Shown: piece after piece, positions 46,506-54,760 of the stretch | Layout of the letters: the number at the start of each line of letters is the position of its first letter | How positions within the stretch are numbered: the stretch's first letter is position 1 | NCBI RefSeq assembly: GCF_001424425.1 | Contig: NZ_LMPT01000006.1 | Location: 1 to 64,000 of the forward strand | Length of the DNA: 64,000 nucleotides | DNA from: Acidovorax sp. Leaf191 | Lineage (GTDB): Bacteria > Pseudomonadota > Gammaproteobacteria > Burkholderiales > Burkholderiaceae_C | Direction: 5' to 3' | Notes under the pieces: model-generated | What the model was told of the DNA's origin: nothing | What the model saw: the letters and a program-made list of their open reading frames with translations, nothing else | Databases searched by the model: none | Translations under genes and position numbers: made by a program

Positions 46506-47372
46506 ATGAACCACCCAGACTTTCAGATCGACTGGCTGCGTGCCTTTGTGGCCGTGGTGGACGCAGGCTCGCTCTCGGGCGCCGCGCCCCTCGTGCACCG
46601 CTCGCAATCCGCAGTCAGCATGCAGATCAAGAAGCTGGAGGCTGCGCTCGGCCGCCCGGTGCTGCTGCGCGGGCCGCGCCACCTGGAGGTGACGCCGGCC
46701 GGGGCCGAGCTGCTGTCGTACGCGCGCCGCGTGCTCGACCTGCAGGCCGAGACGCACACGGCGCTGTTCGGCCCGCAGCTGGCCGGGCGCGTGCGGCTGG
46801 GTGTGCCGGACGACTATGCCAGCGCCTACCTCACGCCGGTGCTGCGCAGCTTTGCGCACCGCTACCACGGGGTGGAGATCGAGCTGACGTGCGAGCAGTC
46901 CACGTCGCTGATCCCGCGCCTGGGGCGCGGCGAGCTGGACCTGGCGCTGGTCTCGCGCGACAAGCCGCAGCGCGGGCACTTTTTGTTTGATGAGCCGTTG
47001 GTGTGGGTGGGCTCGCCGCAGCACGAGGTGTGGCGGCGCGACCCGCTGCCGATTGCGGTGTACGAGTCGGCCAGCCTGGCCCGCATCGCCACGATGAAGG
47101 CGCTGGCGGCGCGGCGGCGTGCGCACCGCATCGTGTACCACAGCTCCAGCCTGGCGGGGCAACTGGCCGCCGTGGAGAGCGGCCTGGCCGTGGCGGTGCT
47201 CACGCGGTGCAGCGTGCCCGCGCACTTGCAGATACTGCAGGACCTGCCGGCAGAGTTTGACCTGCCGCTGCTCGATTCGATGGAGGTGGCGGTGCTGCGC
47301 AGCAAGGTGTCGCTGCGCTCGCCAGCGGTGGATGCGATGTACGAGCAGATGCTGCGCACGCTGGGGAGTTGA
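46506..47372 (+). CDS. LysR-type transcriptional regulator
   Basis: 288 residues. The N-terminal winged helix (QIDWLRAFVAVVDAGSLSGAAPLVHRSQSAVSMQIKKLEAALGRPVLLR) is followed by an effector domain with GRVRLGVPDDYASAYLTPVL. It is divergent from the EamA exporter and 173 bases upstream of a quinone oxidoreductase on the same strand; either may be its target. Confidence 0.92.
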   Translation: MNHPDFQIDWLRAFVAVVDAGSLSGAAPLVHRSQSAVSMQIKKLEAALGRPVLLRGPRHLEVTPAGAELLSYARRVLDLQAETHTALFGPQLAGRVRLGVPDDYASAYLTPVLRSFAHRYHGVEIELTCEQSTSLIPRLGRGELDLALVSRDKPQRGHFLFDEPLVWVGSPQHEVWRRDPLPIAVYESASLARIATMKALAARRRAHRIVYHSSSLAGQLAAVESGLAVAVLTRCSVPAHLQILQDLPAEFDLPLLDSMEVAVLRSKVSLRSPAVDAMYEQMLRTLGS

Positions 47373-47545
47373 TGGTGCGTGGCGACACGGCCTGCGTGCC
47401 GGCCGGCACTGCGGACCACGACAGCAACCCTGCCGCCGCAAGGCACTTGCGCGACCGTGGCTGCGGCGCAATCCAGTTCTAATGTTTGGCACCGGGGCGC
47501 GCAATTGAACCAACGGCGCGCCCTTCTTCCTACCGAAAGCCAAGC

Positions 47546-48694
47546 ATGACCACCACCACCGACATTCCCACCACCGCACTGCAACTGCGCTCCCTCGTCC
47601 AGCCCGACGGCACCTTGCAGATCAGCCTGGAGCCCACGCCCGTGCCCACGCCGGGGCCTGACGAGGTGCTGATCCGGGTGCAGGCCACGCCCATCAACCC
47701 GTCGGACATCGGCCTGCTCCTGGGCCCGGCCGATTTGTCCACGGTGCAGGTCACCGGCACGGCCGACCGGCCGGTGGCCACGGCCCGCATCCCCGAGCGC
47801 GCCATGCCCGGCATGGCCGCGCGCCTGGGCCAGAGCATGCCCGTGGGCAACGAGGGCGCGGGCCTGGTGGTGGCTGCGGGCGCGTCGCCCGCCGCGCAGG
47901 CGCTGCTGGGCCGCACGGTGGCGGTGATCGGCGGCGCCATGTACGCGCAGTACCGCGCCATGCCGGCGGCGCAGTGCCTGCCGCTGCCCGAAGGCACCAC
48001 GGCGGCCGAGGGCGCATCGTGCTTCGTCAACCCGCTGACCGCGCTGAGCATGGTGGAGGCCATGAAGCGCGAAGGCCACACCGCGCTGGTGCACACCGCC
48101 GCGGCCAGCAACCTGGGCCAGATGCTGAACAAGATCTGCCAGAAGGACGGCATCGGCCTGGTCAACATCGTGCGCAAGCCCGAGCAGGCAGCGCTGCTGC
48201 GCGGCATCGGCGCGCAGTATGTGTGCGACACCAGCGCGCCCACTTTCGTGGCCGACCTGACCGAGGCGCTCGTGGCCACGGGCGCGACCATCGCGTTCGA
48301 CGCCACCGGCGGCGGCACGCTGGCCGGGCAGATCCTGCAGTGCATGGAAGCGGCCATCAACCGCAAGGCGCAGGAGTACAGCCGGTATGGATCGGCGGTG
48401 CACAAGCAGGTGTATTTGTACGGCCACCTGGACACGCGGCCGACCGAGATCCACCGCACGTTCGGCATGGCCTGGGGCATTGGCGGGTGGCTGCTGTTTC
48501 CGTTCCTGGCCAAGATCGGTGATGCCGCGGCCCAGGCGCTGCGCGCGCGCGTGGCGGCGGAGTTGAAGACCACGTTTGCCAGCCACTATGCGCGGACGGT
48601 GTCGCTGGCCGGGGCTGTGAGCGCCGATGCGATCGCGTTTTATGGTGCGCGGAATACGGGTGCGAAGGTGTTGATCGATCCGTCGATGGAGTGA
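47546..48694 (+). CDS. Zinc-independent quinone oxidoreductase-type dehydrogenase (MDR superfamily)
   Basis: 382 residues from the ATG at 47546. The N-terminal GroES-like domain has PGPDEVLIRVQATPINPSDIGLL, and the Rossmann domain shows ALVHTAAASNLGQMLNKICQ. The structural-zinc cysteine cluster and catalytic Cys/His of alcohol dehydrogenases are missing, as in quinone or enoyl reductases of this superfamily. Cofactor is probably NADPH. It follows the LysR gene on the same strand. Confidence 0.9.
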   Translation: MTTTTDIPTTALQLRSLVQPDGTLQISLEPTPVPTPGPDEVLIRVQATPINPSDIGLLLGPADLSTVQVTGTADRPVATARIPERAMPGMAARLGQSMPVGNEGAGLVVAAGASPAAQALLGRTVAVIGGAMYAQYRAMPAAQCLPLPEGTTAAEGASCFVNPLTALSMVEAMKREGHTALVHTAAASNLGQMLNKICQKDGIGLVNIVRKPEQAALLRGIGAQYVCDTSAPTFVADLTEALVATGATIAFDATGGGTLAGQILQCMEAAINRKAQEYSRYGSAVHKQVYLYGHLDTRPTEIHRTFGMAWGIGGWLLFPFLAKIGDAAAQALRARVAAELKTTFASHYARTVSLAGAVSADAIAFYGARNTGAKVLIDPSME

Positions 48695-48740
48695 GCGGGG
48701 GTCGGTGCAGGTCACAGTCTGTCGGAGCGTTGTGCGGCGC

Positions 48741-49042
48741 TTCGACAAGCCTGTCCTGAGTCTGTCAAAGGGCTCAGCGTGAACGGATATTGGGGATTCC
48801 ATTTCACTCACCCCCAAACCGTTCGGGCTGAGCTCTCAAACACCGTTCGGGCTGAGCCTGTCGAAGCCTTGGGCGGCGCTTCGACAAGCCTGTCCTGAGC
48901 CTGCCGAAGGGCTCAGCGTGAACGGGTAATTGTGGCTGCATCTTCACTCGCCCCACACCGTTCGGGCTGAGCCCCTCAAAAACCGTTCGGGCTGAGCCTG
49001 TCGAAGCCTTGCGCCGCGCGCCAACAAACTTCGCGCGAACGG
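48741..49042. repeat. Compound REP-like block
   Basis: About 300 bases made of three consecutive loci: an extended right arm (48741-48786), a doubled left arm plus extended right arm (48819-48925) and a doubled left arm with a shortened partner (48959-49042). The doubled arms read CCGTTCGGGCTGAGC twice with a short CTCAAA link. It fills the gap between the oxidoreductase and DsbA-like genes, which converge. Confidence 0.85.
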
Positions 49043-49076
49043 TGATTGGTTTTCTTTGACTGCGAGCGGCTGTCCG

Positions 49077-49730
49077 TCAGGCCGCTGCCCGCACCAGCGC
49101 CACCAACTGCTCGCGCGGCCCCAGCAGCGCATCGCCCCCCAACAGCCGCAGCGCGCCGCCCTGCCCTGTCACCACCAGTTGCGGCACACCCCGTGCACCC
49201 ACGGCGCGCAGTGTGGACTGGGCGTGGGCCACACGTTCGGCCAGCAGCGTGCGCAGCGCTGCATCGGGCGCCAGCGTGAGCGCCGCGGCGTCGACCAGGC
49301 CCAGGGCATTGAGCACATCGGCCAGCACGGCAGGCTCTGCAGTGTCGCGCCCATCCACATAGCGGGCATGCTGCAGCGCATGCAAGGCATCCAACTCACG
49401 CTCGGGCGCAGTGTGGGCCACAGCAGTCAGCGCCAGCGTGGCAGGGCCTGAGTCGAAGCGGCCAGACGGCGCACCCAGGATATGGTCGCGGTAGGCCTGC
49501 GTGAAGGGCTGGCCCGTGAGCTGCTGGATGCGCTGGTCGTTACTCCACGCATAGGCGGCAAATTCCGCATCCATGGGCCGTGCGCCTGCGCCTGCGAACA
49601 GGCCGGTGGGCGCGAGCGAGACATGGATGCCGTCCACGCCCTGCAGGTGCTTCAGCGCGGGCGCGGCGGCGTAGCACCAGCCGCACAGGGGGTCGAACAG
49701 ATAGGTGACGGTGACGGAGACGGAGGACAT
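49077..49730 (-). CDS. DsbA-family thiol-disulfide protein (FrnE-like)
   Basis: 217 residues. VTYLFDPLCGWCYAAAPAL provides the CGWC redox site and the insertion of the DsbA helical domain follows; a cis-Pro is present in ARGVPQLVV. There is no signal peptide, as in cytoplasmic FrnE/2-hydroxychromene isomerase relatives. The role may be isomerisation of cytoplasmic disulfides. It is six bases downstream of a small helical protein gene. Confidence 0.88.
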   Translation of the reverse strand: MSSVSVTVTYLFDPLCGWCYAAAPALKHLQGVDGIHVSLAPTGLFAGAGARPMDAEFAAYAWSNDQRIQQLTGQPFTQAYRDHILGAPSGRFDSGPATLALTAVAHTAPERELDALHALQHARYVDGRDTAEPAVLADVLNALGLVDAAALTLAPDAALRTLLAERVAHAQSTLRAVGARGVPQLVVTGQGGALRLLGGDALLGPREQLVALVRAAA

Positions 49731-49736
49731 GGTGGG

Positions 49737-50030
49737 TCAGGGGCTTTCAGGATCAGGGGATGCTGTGGGGGATGCGGTGAGGGGTGCTGAAGCAGCGAGC
49801 GCGGCTTCGAACCTTTCGATCTCTTGCGCGAGCGTGCCCCGGCTGCGGAAGTGGCGGCCGGCGCGGTCGTACCAGTTTTCGGCGTCTTCGAGGTCGCCTT
49901 CCTGCACATGCAGGATGCCGTGCAGCCAGGCCGCGAGCATGGAGCCGTCGTGCTGCACCAGGTCGTGCGCCGCGTTCCAGCGACCGGCGTGCAGGTGCTG
50001 CAGGACTTGCTGGAGTGGGTGCATGGACAT
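49737..50030 (-). CDS. Small TPR-like helical protein of unknown function
   Basis: 97 residues. The core LQQVLQHLHAGRWNAAHDLVQHDGSMLAAWLHGILHVQEGDLEDAENWYDRAGR looks like one and a half tetratricopeptide repeats. The tail is Ala/Ser/Pro-rich and unstructured. It precedes the DsbA-like gene by six bases and is likely co-transcribed. I know relatives only as hypothetical proteins. Confidence 0.72.
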   Translation of the reverse strand: MSMHPLQQVLQHLHAGRWNAAHDLVQHDGSMLAAWLHGILHVQEGDLEDAENWYDRAGRHFRSRGTLAQEIERFEAALAASAPLTASPTASPDPESP

Positions 50031-50131
50031 GGGGGGCTCCTTGTGAAAAACGGATGGCGGGCGTTGATGCTGCAGCGCGAAGTCTTGTCGCTATCCGCGT
50101 GTATGTCTATCTGCGCTCCAGCTCCCACCAC

Positions 50132-50172
50132 CCGTTCACGCTGAGCCCTTCGACAAGCTCAGCCCGAACGGG
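50132..50172. repeat. REP-like pair with minimal centre, last of the series
   Basis: CCCGTTCACGCTGAGCCC followed at once by TTCGACAAGCTCAGCCCGAACGGG. Rightwards (50170-50225) three degenerate GCGGTTGTGGGAGCC-like units follow. No member of this family is seen beyond this point. Confidence 0.8.
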
Positions 50173-50302
50173 TGTGGGAGGCTAAACGGTTGTGAGAGCC
50201 CGAGCGGTTGTGGGAGCCTGAACGGCGGCACCAGCGCCAACGGCAGCGATGGATGGAACGCAGGTTCGTCGCCGGCCTTTCCTCTTTCCGTTACTCAGCG
50301 AT

Positions 50303-51169
50303 TTACCACTTCATCTCGCCCTTGTTGACCTTGGCGCCGATGTCCAGCGACAGGCCCATGGGCGCTGCGGGGTAGGCCTTCTTCATCGCGTCGATGAGTT
50401 CAGCGCTGGTCTTGGTGGCGGCGGCATTCTTCTCGAAGGCTTGCAGGTAGCCCTTGGTGTAGGTGATGTTGGCAGCATCCAGCGTGCCGCCGGCAGGCAT
50501 GTGGCCGGGCACGACGACGGCGGGCTGCAGTGCGGCCATCTCGTCGAGCTGGGCGACCCAGGCGCTGCGCTCGGCCACGGTTTGCGTGTCGGCCGTCCAC
50601 ACGTGGGTGTTGGTGCCCGACACCGCGATGTTGCCCACGATGGCCTTGATGGACGGGATCCACGCATACGGGCGGTGCGCCAGCACGCCGGTGGTGCCGC
50701 GGATCTCGACCACCTGGCCGTCCACGCTCAGCGTGTTGCCGCTGATGGCCTTGGGCAGCACGGGCGTGCGCGGTGCGTTGGCGCCCATCTTGGGGCCCCA
50801 GAACGAGAGCTTGGTCGCCAGCTTGGCGTTGATCTTCTCCAGCACGGCGGGGGTGGTCACCACGTCGGCCTTGGGGAAGATGTCCTTGAGCGTTTCCACG
50901 CCGAAGTAGTAGTCGGGGTCGGCCTGGCTCACGTAGATGGTTTTGAGCTCCTTGCCGGTGTCGAGCACGTTGGCGGCAATGCGCAGTGCGTCGGCACGGG
51001 TGAAGCCGGCGTCGATGACCATGGCCTCCTTCTCGCCGTAGACCACGGTGGAGTTGACGTTGAAGCTGTTGCCGTCGGCGTTGTAGACCTTGACTTGCAG
51101 CGGCTGGGCAGCCTGGGCACCGGTGAAGGCGACGGCGAGGGTGGCGGCGATGAGGGTGGTGCGGAACAT
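50303..51169 (-). CDS. Periplasmic MBL-fold protein with eroded metal site
   Basis: 288 residues with a signal peptide (RTTLIAATLAVAFTGAQAA). The fold is clear: VYGEKEAMVIDAGFTRADALRIAANV leads to the usual metal loop, but THxHxDH reads SQADPDYYFG (81-90), so both first histidines and the last are replaced (Gln82, Asp84, Tyr87). The later PGH motif (VVVPGHMPAG) is kept. Zinc-dependent hydrolysis is therefore doubtful; a binding role or unusual metal use is possible. It is divergent from a LysR regulator across a 127-base region with two palindromes. Confidence 0.88.
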   Translation of the reverse strand: MFRTTLIAATLAVAFTGAQAAQPLQVKVYNADGNSFNVNSTVVYGEKEAMVIDAGFTRADALRIAANVLDTGKELKTIYVSQADPDYYFGVETLKDIFPKADVVTTPAVLEKINAKLATKLSFWGPKMGANAPRTPVLPKAISGNTLSVDGQVVEIRGTTGVLAHRPYAWIPSIKAIVGNIAVSGTNTHVWTADTQTVAERSAWVAQLDEMAALQPAVVVPGHMPAGGTLDAANITYTKGYLQAFEKNAAATKTSAELIDAMKKAYPAAPMGLSLDIGAKVNKGEMKW

Positions 51170-51227
51170 GGCGTTTCTCCAGAAAGTTGAAGGGGTTGTC
51201 AGGGCTTGGCGTCGATGTCGAAGCGAA

Positions 51228-51256
51228 GTTTATTTGCGCCAATCGATCCAATAAAC
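51228..51256. promoter_or_regulatory. LysR-type palindrome, distal site
   Basis: GTTTATT (51228-51234) and AATAAAC (51250-51256) are perfect inverted arms with a 15-base centre, lying in the shared promoter region of the MBL gene and the LysR gene. Confidence 0.55.
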
Positions 51257-51269
51257 CCCATAAAATGCG

Positions 51270-51299
51270 CATATTTGTTGCACCAATAGAGCAAATATG
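51270..51299. promoter_or_regulatory. LysR-type palindrome over the regulator start codon
   Basis: CATATTTG (51270-51277) and CAAATATG (51292-51299) are perfect eight-base inverted arms with a 14-base centre. The right arm includes the ATG of the LysR gene (51297-51299). Together with 51228-51256 it resembles a paired recognition and activation site; binding here would repress the regulator's own translation or transcription start. Confidence 0.6.
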
Positions 51300-52190
51300 G
51301 ACCGCCTGACCGCCATGCGGGTGTTTGTGGAAGTGGCCACCAGCGGCAGCTTCAGCGCCACGGCCGAGCGGCTGGAGATGTCGCGCGCCATGGTCACGCG
51401 CTATGTGGGCGAGATGGAGCAATGGCTGCAGGCGCGGCTGCTGCAGCGCACCACCCGCAGCGTGACGCTGACGGATGCCGGCGAGCACTGCCTGCGCCGC
51501 TGCCAGCAGATGCTGGCGCTGTCGCAAGACCTGGAGGAAGAAACCGCCAGCACCACCGAGGGCGAGCTGCGCGGCCAACTGCGGCTGACCTGCAGCGTGT
51601 CGTTCGCGTTCGCGCAGATGGGCGCGGCGATTGCGGACTTTCTGGCGCAACACCCGCAGCTCAAGATCGACCTGGACGCGAGCGAGGGGTCGCTCAACCT
51701 GGTGGAGCGCCGCATCGACCTGGCCATCCGCATCAGCGCCGAGCCCGACCCGCTGCTCATCGGCCGACCGCTGGCGCGGTGTGACTCGGTGCTGGTGGCA
51801 TCACCCGCCTACCTGGCCACGCACGGCACGCCCCAGGGGCCGGCCGATCTGGCGCAGCACCGCTGCCTGAGCTATGCCAACTTTGGCAAGAGCGTGTGGA
51901 CGCTGACCCGGGACGCAGAGACCGAGCGCGTGGGCGTGTCGGGCCACTTTAGCGCCAACGAGGCCACCACACTGATGCGCGCGGCGCTGGCCGGGGGCGG
52001 CATTGCGATGCAGCCGACGTACCTGGCCAACCCGTTGCTGCGCAGTGGCGAGCTGCAGGCCGTGCTGCCCGCGTGGGATTTGCCGGTGATGACGATCTAC
52101 GCGCTGTACACGTCACGCCGGCATTTGTCGCCGGCGGTGCGGGCGCTGCTGGATTTTTTGGTGCAGCGGTTTGAAGGGGTGCCTTGGTAG
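51297..52190 (+). CDS. LysR-type transcriptional regulator
   Basis: 297 residues, CrgA-like branch. MDRLTAMRVFVEVATSGSFSATAERLEMSRAMVTRYVGEMEQWL is the winged helix, and GELRGQLRLTCSVSFAFAQMG opens the effector domain. It is divergent from the MBL-fold gene, its likely target, with two perfect palindromes between them, one covering its own start codon. Confidence 0.93.
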   Translation: MDRLTAMRVFVEVATSGSFSATAERLEMSRAMVTRYVGEMEQWLQARLLQRTTRSVTLTDAGEHCLRRCQQMLALSQDLEEETASTTEGELRGQLRLTCSVSFAFAQMGAAIADFLAQHPQLKIDLDASEGSLNLVERRIDLAIRISAEPDPLLIGRPLARCDSVLVASPAYLATHGTPQGPADLAQHRCLSYANFGKSVWTLTRDAETERVGVSGHFSANEATTLMRAALAGGGIAMQPTYLANPLLRSGELQAVLPAWDLPVMTIYALYTSRRHLSPAVRALLDFLVQRFEGVPW

Positions 52191-52223
52191 TTGGCGCGGG
52201 TAGGCGTGGCAGATGAGTGAAAC

Positions 52224-52280
52224 GCTATATTTTTGATAGCTGGTAGCGCTTTCTGATCCAGCGGTAGAGGCTGTTTTTTG
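52224..52280 (-). repeat. Dispersed repeat element, copy E
   Basis: On the minus strand AAAAAACAGCCTCTACCGCTGG, then AAGCGCTACCAGCTATCAAAAA and TATAGCG. It lies between two convergent genes. Read on the plus strand, GCTATATTTTTGATAGC is a clean small hairpin. Confidence 0.75.
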
Positions 52281-52317
52281 CTTGATGTTGGAAAGGCGAT
52301 CAACAGCACCCCGGCGC

Positions 52318-52361
52318 CCTGGCCCCTCGCCCCTTGCGGGAGAGGGGTTGGGGAGAGGGGG
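52318..52361. repeat. Widespread CCCCTCGCCCC/GGGGAGAGGGG element
   Basis: CTGGCCCCTCGCCCCTTGCG followed by GGAGAGGGGTTGGGGAGAGGGG is a short self-complementary element common between genes in many Proteobacteria. It could act as a bidirectional stop between the two convergent genes, although no T-run follows. Confidence 0.6.
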
Positions 52362-52421
52362 CCACCGCCAAGAAGCACAACGGCACCAAAACCTCAGCCC
52401 CACCCCAAATACCCAGTCACC

Positions 52422-54554
52422 TCAAGGCAACACCGCCGCCGCCTTGGCCCGCGCAATCTGCAGGTCTGCGTCGCGCTGCAGCAGCAGGCGCTGCGCCACC
52501 AGTGCGTTGGCGGCCTCGGTCACGGCCGCCACGTAGCCGTCTTGCGTGCCGTACAGCTCTTCCAGCGACGGCCGCGCATCGCCCGCCGCCAGCCGCGCGG
52601 CGCGCGTCTTGTGGAAGGGGATGAAGCTGCCGGTGAGGTTGGCCAGGTCGGTGATGCCGGGCGTGGCGACGTAGTTGAACTCGATGCTGGTGCCCAGAGG
52701 CGCGCGCGCTTCCACGCTGCGGATGCCGGCGCGGGTGAGGCCGGTGGACGCATCGACCTGCGGCACCATGATCGCGTAGTCGCGGCCCAGGTTGCGCGGG
52801 GGCAGGATGGTGGCGATGCCCGATTCGTCCTGCGGGATGTACTGCGGGCCAAAGTCGAACAGCGGGAAGTTGTTGTACAGGCCCCGGTAGCTGAACTCAG
52901 GAATGGCCGTCTGCACGCCGCCCACCGCCCAGGTCAGCCCCTTCATGGCCGGAAAGGCCAGCGCCTCGGGCCGCACCAGCGTGCCGTTGTCGATGCGTGG
53001 CACCTGGCTGGCGGGCGGCAGCGTGCCGCGCACCACCCAGTCTTCCAGGTTCAGGAACAGCGCGCGGAAGGTGTCGTTGAAGTGCACCACCGTGCCCGTG
53101 GGGTAGGTAGCGCGCGTGGGCGCATACGCGATGCTGGCCGTGCCCCCTGCCCCGCCGTGCTGGGTGCTGGCGTAGTAATAAATGCGCGCGTTGTCGGGCT
53201 GGGCCAGGTCCTTGGTGCCGCGGGCATCGGTCAGCACGGGCGAGCCCTGCAGTTGCCAGAACTCGGTGCCCGACAGGCCCAGAAAGAACTTGGGGCAGGT
53301 GCTGGTGGCGGCGCAGCGTTTCATCACGCCGCCCTGGCGGCCGCTGATGTCGTCGTTGTAGTCCTTGTCCAGCCCGCGCGGCGCCGTCTGGCCGAAGGCC
53401 GTGTGGTCGGTGCGCAGGCCCCCGCCGCCGCCGGGCACGGCAAAGCGGGTGTTGATGTGGGTCTGGCGCGCGGCCACGTGGGCGAAGATGCCGTCGAACA
53501 CCTTGCCGCCGTCGAGCGCCTGGTTGAAGCCCAGGTGCAAGAACGTCTTCATCGCGTTGCCCGACTGCGAGGTGCCCTGCCCCAGCGTGTACTGGATGCG
53601 GCCCGCCAGCGGGTTGGGCGTGCCCGACGAGTCGGCCGCCTTGCTGCGAAAGAAGCTCACCGTGTCGCGCAGCGCGGCCAGGCCCACGCCCATGACCTTA
53701 GGGTCCTTGGCGACGTAGACCAGCTCGTACAGGTAGGCCGGGTCGAACCCGCCTTTGAGGCACACGCTGGTGGGGCTGGCGGTGCCGGGGAAGGCATTGG
53801 TGCCCGCATCGCAGGTGGCGAACTTCCAGTCGGCTGCGGGCACCGGCACGCGTGCATCCGTCTCGTTGGCGCGGCGGGTGAGCGAGTAGCCGGGCTGGGT
53901 GTTGTCCAGGCTGGCGGGCTCGTACGGGATCATGGTGCCGTTGAAGACGCCGCCGGGCAGCGTCATGGACGGGCTGGCCACGGTGGGCACCAGCTCGGCA
54001 CGGTAAGGGCCGGTGATGCTGCTGCCGTCCTTGTTCTTCGCCACGGGCACGGTCACCGTGAGGCGCGCCGGGGTGGTCTTGGGCACGTCGCCCTGCCAGG
54101 CGGAGTACAGCATCACGTAGCCGCGCTCCAGGTACACCGCATCGCTGGGCGTGGCCGTGGGGTTCAGCATCGTGAGGATGTTGCCGCGGTTGGGTGCGTC
54201 GTAGCGCAAGACACCGCTGGCCTTGGCCATGTTCTTGGGCTTGAGCATGACGAAGTCGGCCTGGTACTCGACCATGCCGTTGGCGTTGGTGGGCGCAAGC
54301 GCCAGGTCCTGGATGGTGGTGTTCTTGGGGTCCTTGGGGTCGACCTCGCCGCTGATGGTGCCTGTGAGGCGCTCGTATTCACCCACGTCGCCATAGCTGC
54401 CGGGGAAGGCCTCGGTGGCAGTGATCTGGAGCTTGAGGGCCGGGCCTTTGGGGGCGTCGTCCCCATTGCTGCTGCCGCTGCCGCCACAAGCGGCCAAGGA
54501 TGCCGCGGCGGCGGCCGTGAGGGCGAGTTTTCCGAATGCACGAAGGGGTTGCAT
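52422..54554 (-). CDS. Large alpha/beta-hydrolase-domain lipoprotein
   Basis: 710 residues. LALTAAAAASLAACGG is a lipobox signal with the lipidated cysteine near residue 23. The body contains the nucleophile elbow GTSQSGNAMKTFLHLGFN and matches the large Abhydrolase_10-type domain known from secreted esterase-like proteins; DARGTKDLAQPDNARIYYYAST and the late TGSFIPFHKTRAAR segment are further conserved-looking blocks. Likely an outer-surface or periplasmic esterase. It follows the Bug protein gene by 206 bases on the same strand and may supply the acid taken up by that system. Confidence 0.82.
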   Translation of the reverse strand: MQPLRAFGKLALTAAAAASLAACGGSGSSNGDDAPKGPALKLQITATEAFPGSYGDVGEYERLTGTISGEVDPKDPKNTTIQDLALAPTNANGMVEYQADFVMLKPKNMAKASGVLRYDAPNRGNILTMLNPTATPSDAVYLERGYVMLYSAWQGDVPKTTPARLTVTVPVAKNKDGSSITGPYRAELVPTVASPSMTLPGGVFNGTMIPYEPASLDNTQPGYSLTRRANETDARVPVPAADWKFATCDAGTNAFPGTASPTSVCLKGGFDPAYLYELVYVAKDPKVMGVGLAALRDTVSFFRSKAADSSGTPNPLAGRIQYTLGQGTSQSGNAMKTFLHLGFNQALDGGKVFDGIFAHVAARQTHINTRFAVPGGGGGLRTDHTAFGQTAPRGLDKDYNDDISGRQGGVMKRCAATSTCPKFFLGLSGTEFWQLQGSPVLTDARGTKDLAQPDNARIYYYASTQHGGAGGTASIAYAPTRATYPTGTVVHFNDTFRALFLNLEDWVVRGTLPPASQVPRIDNGTLVRPEALAFPAMKGLTWAVGGVQTAIPEFSYRGLYNNFPLFDFGPQYIPQDESGIATILPPRNLGRDYAIMVPQVDASTGLTRAGIRSVEARAPLGTSIEFNYVATPGITDLANLTGSFIPFHKTRAARLAAGDARPSLEELYGTQDGYVAAVTEAANALVAQRLLLQRDADLQIARAKAAAVLP

Positions 54555-54760
54555 GTTGTCTCCTGGGATGGATGGTGGGTGGTGGCCGCTCTAGCGGCTC
54601 TGAGAGAAAAACGGCAGCGTCTGGTGCGCTGCGCGCGGCAAGGCTCCGCCCGCGCCTGCCGGGGACGGTAGGCGGACTGGCGGAACGGAAAACGGGGTGG
54701 AAAAAGCGCGGCCCGGCGCGGGGGCTGCGGCTTGTGGGCTGGCTTGGGTGGCCTGCTGGC

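Noticed and set aside
47546-48694. Possible zinc alcohol dehydrogenase
   Set aside because: The catalytic Cys/His ligands and the four-cysteine structural zinc cluster are absent, so a quinone-reductase-type MDR protein is the better call.
28277-50172. Regularly recurring palindromic repeats considered as a degenerate CRISPR array
   Set aside because: Copies are scattered over 22 kb, lie in both arms of inverted pairs, lack equal-length unique spacers and no cas genes are present.
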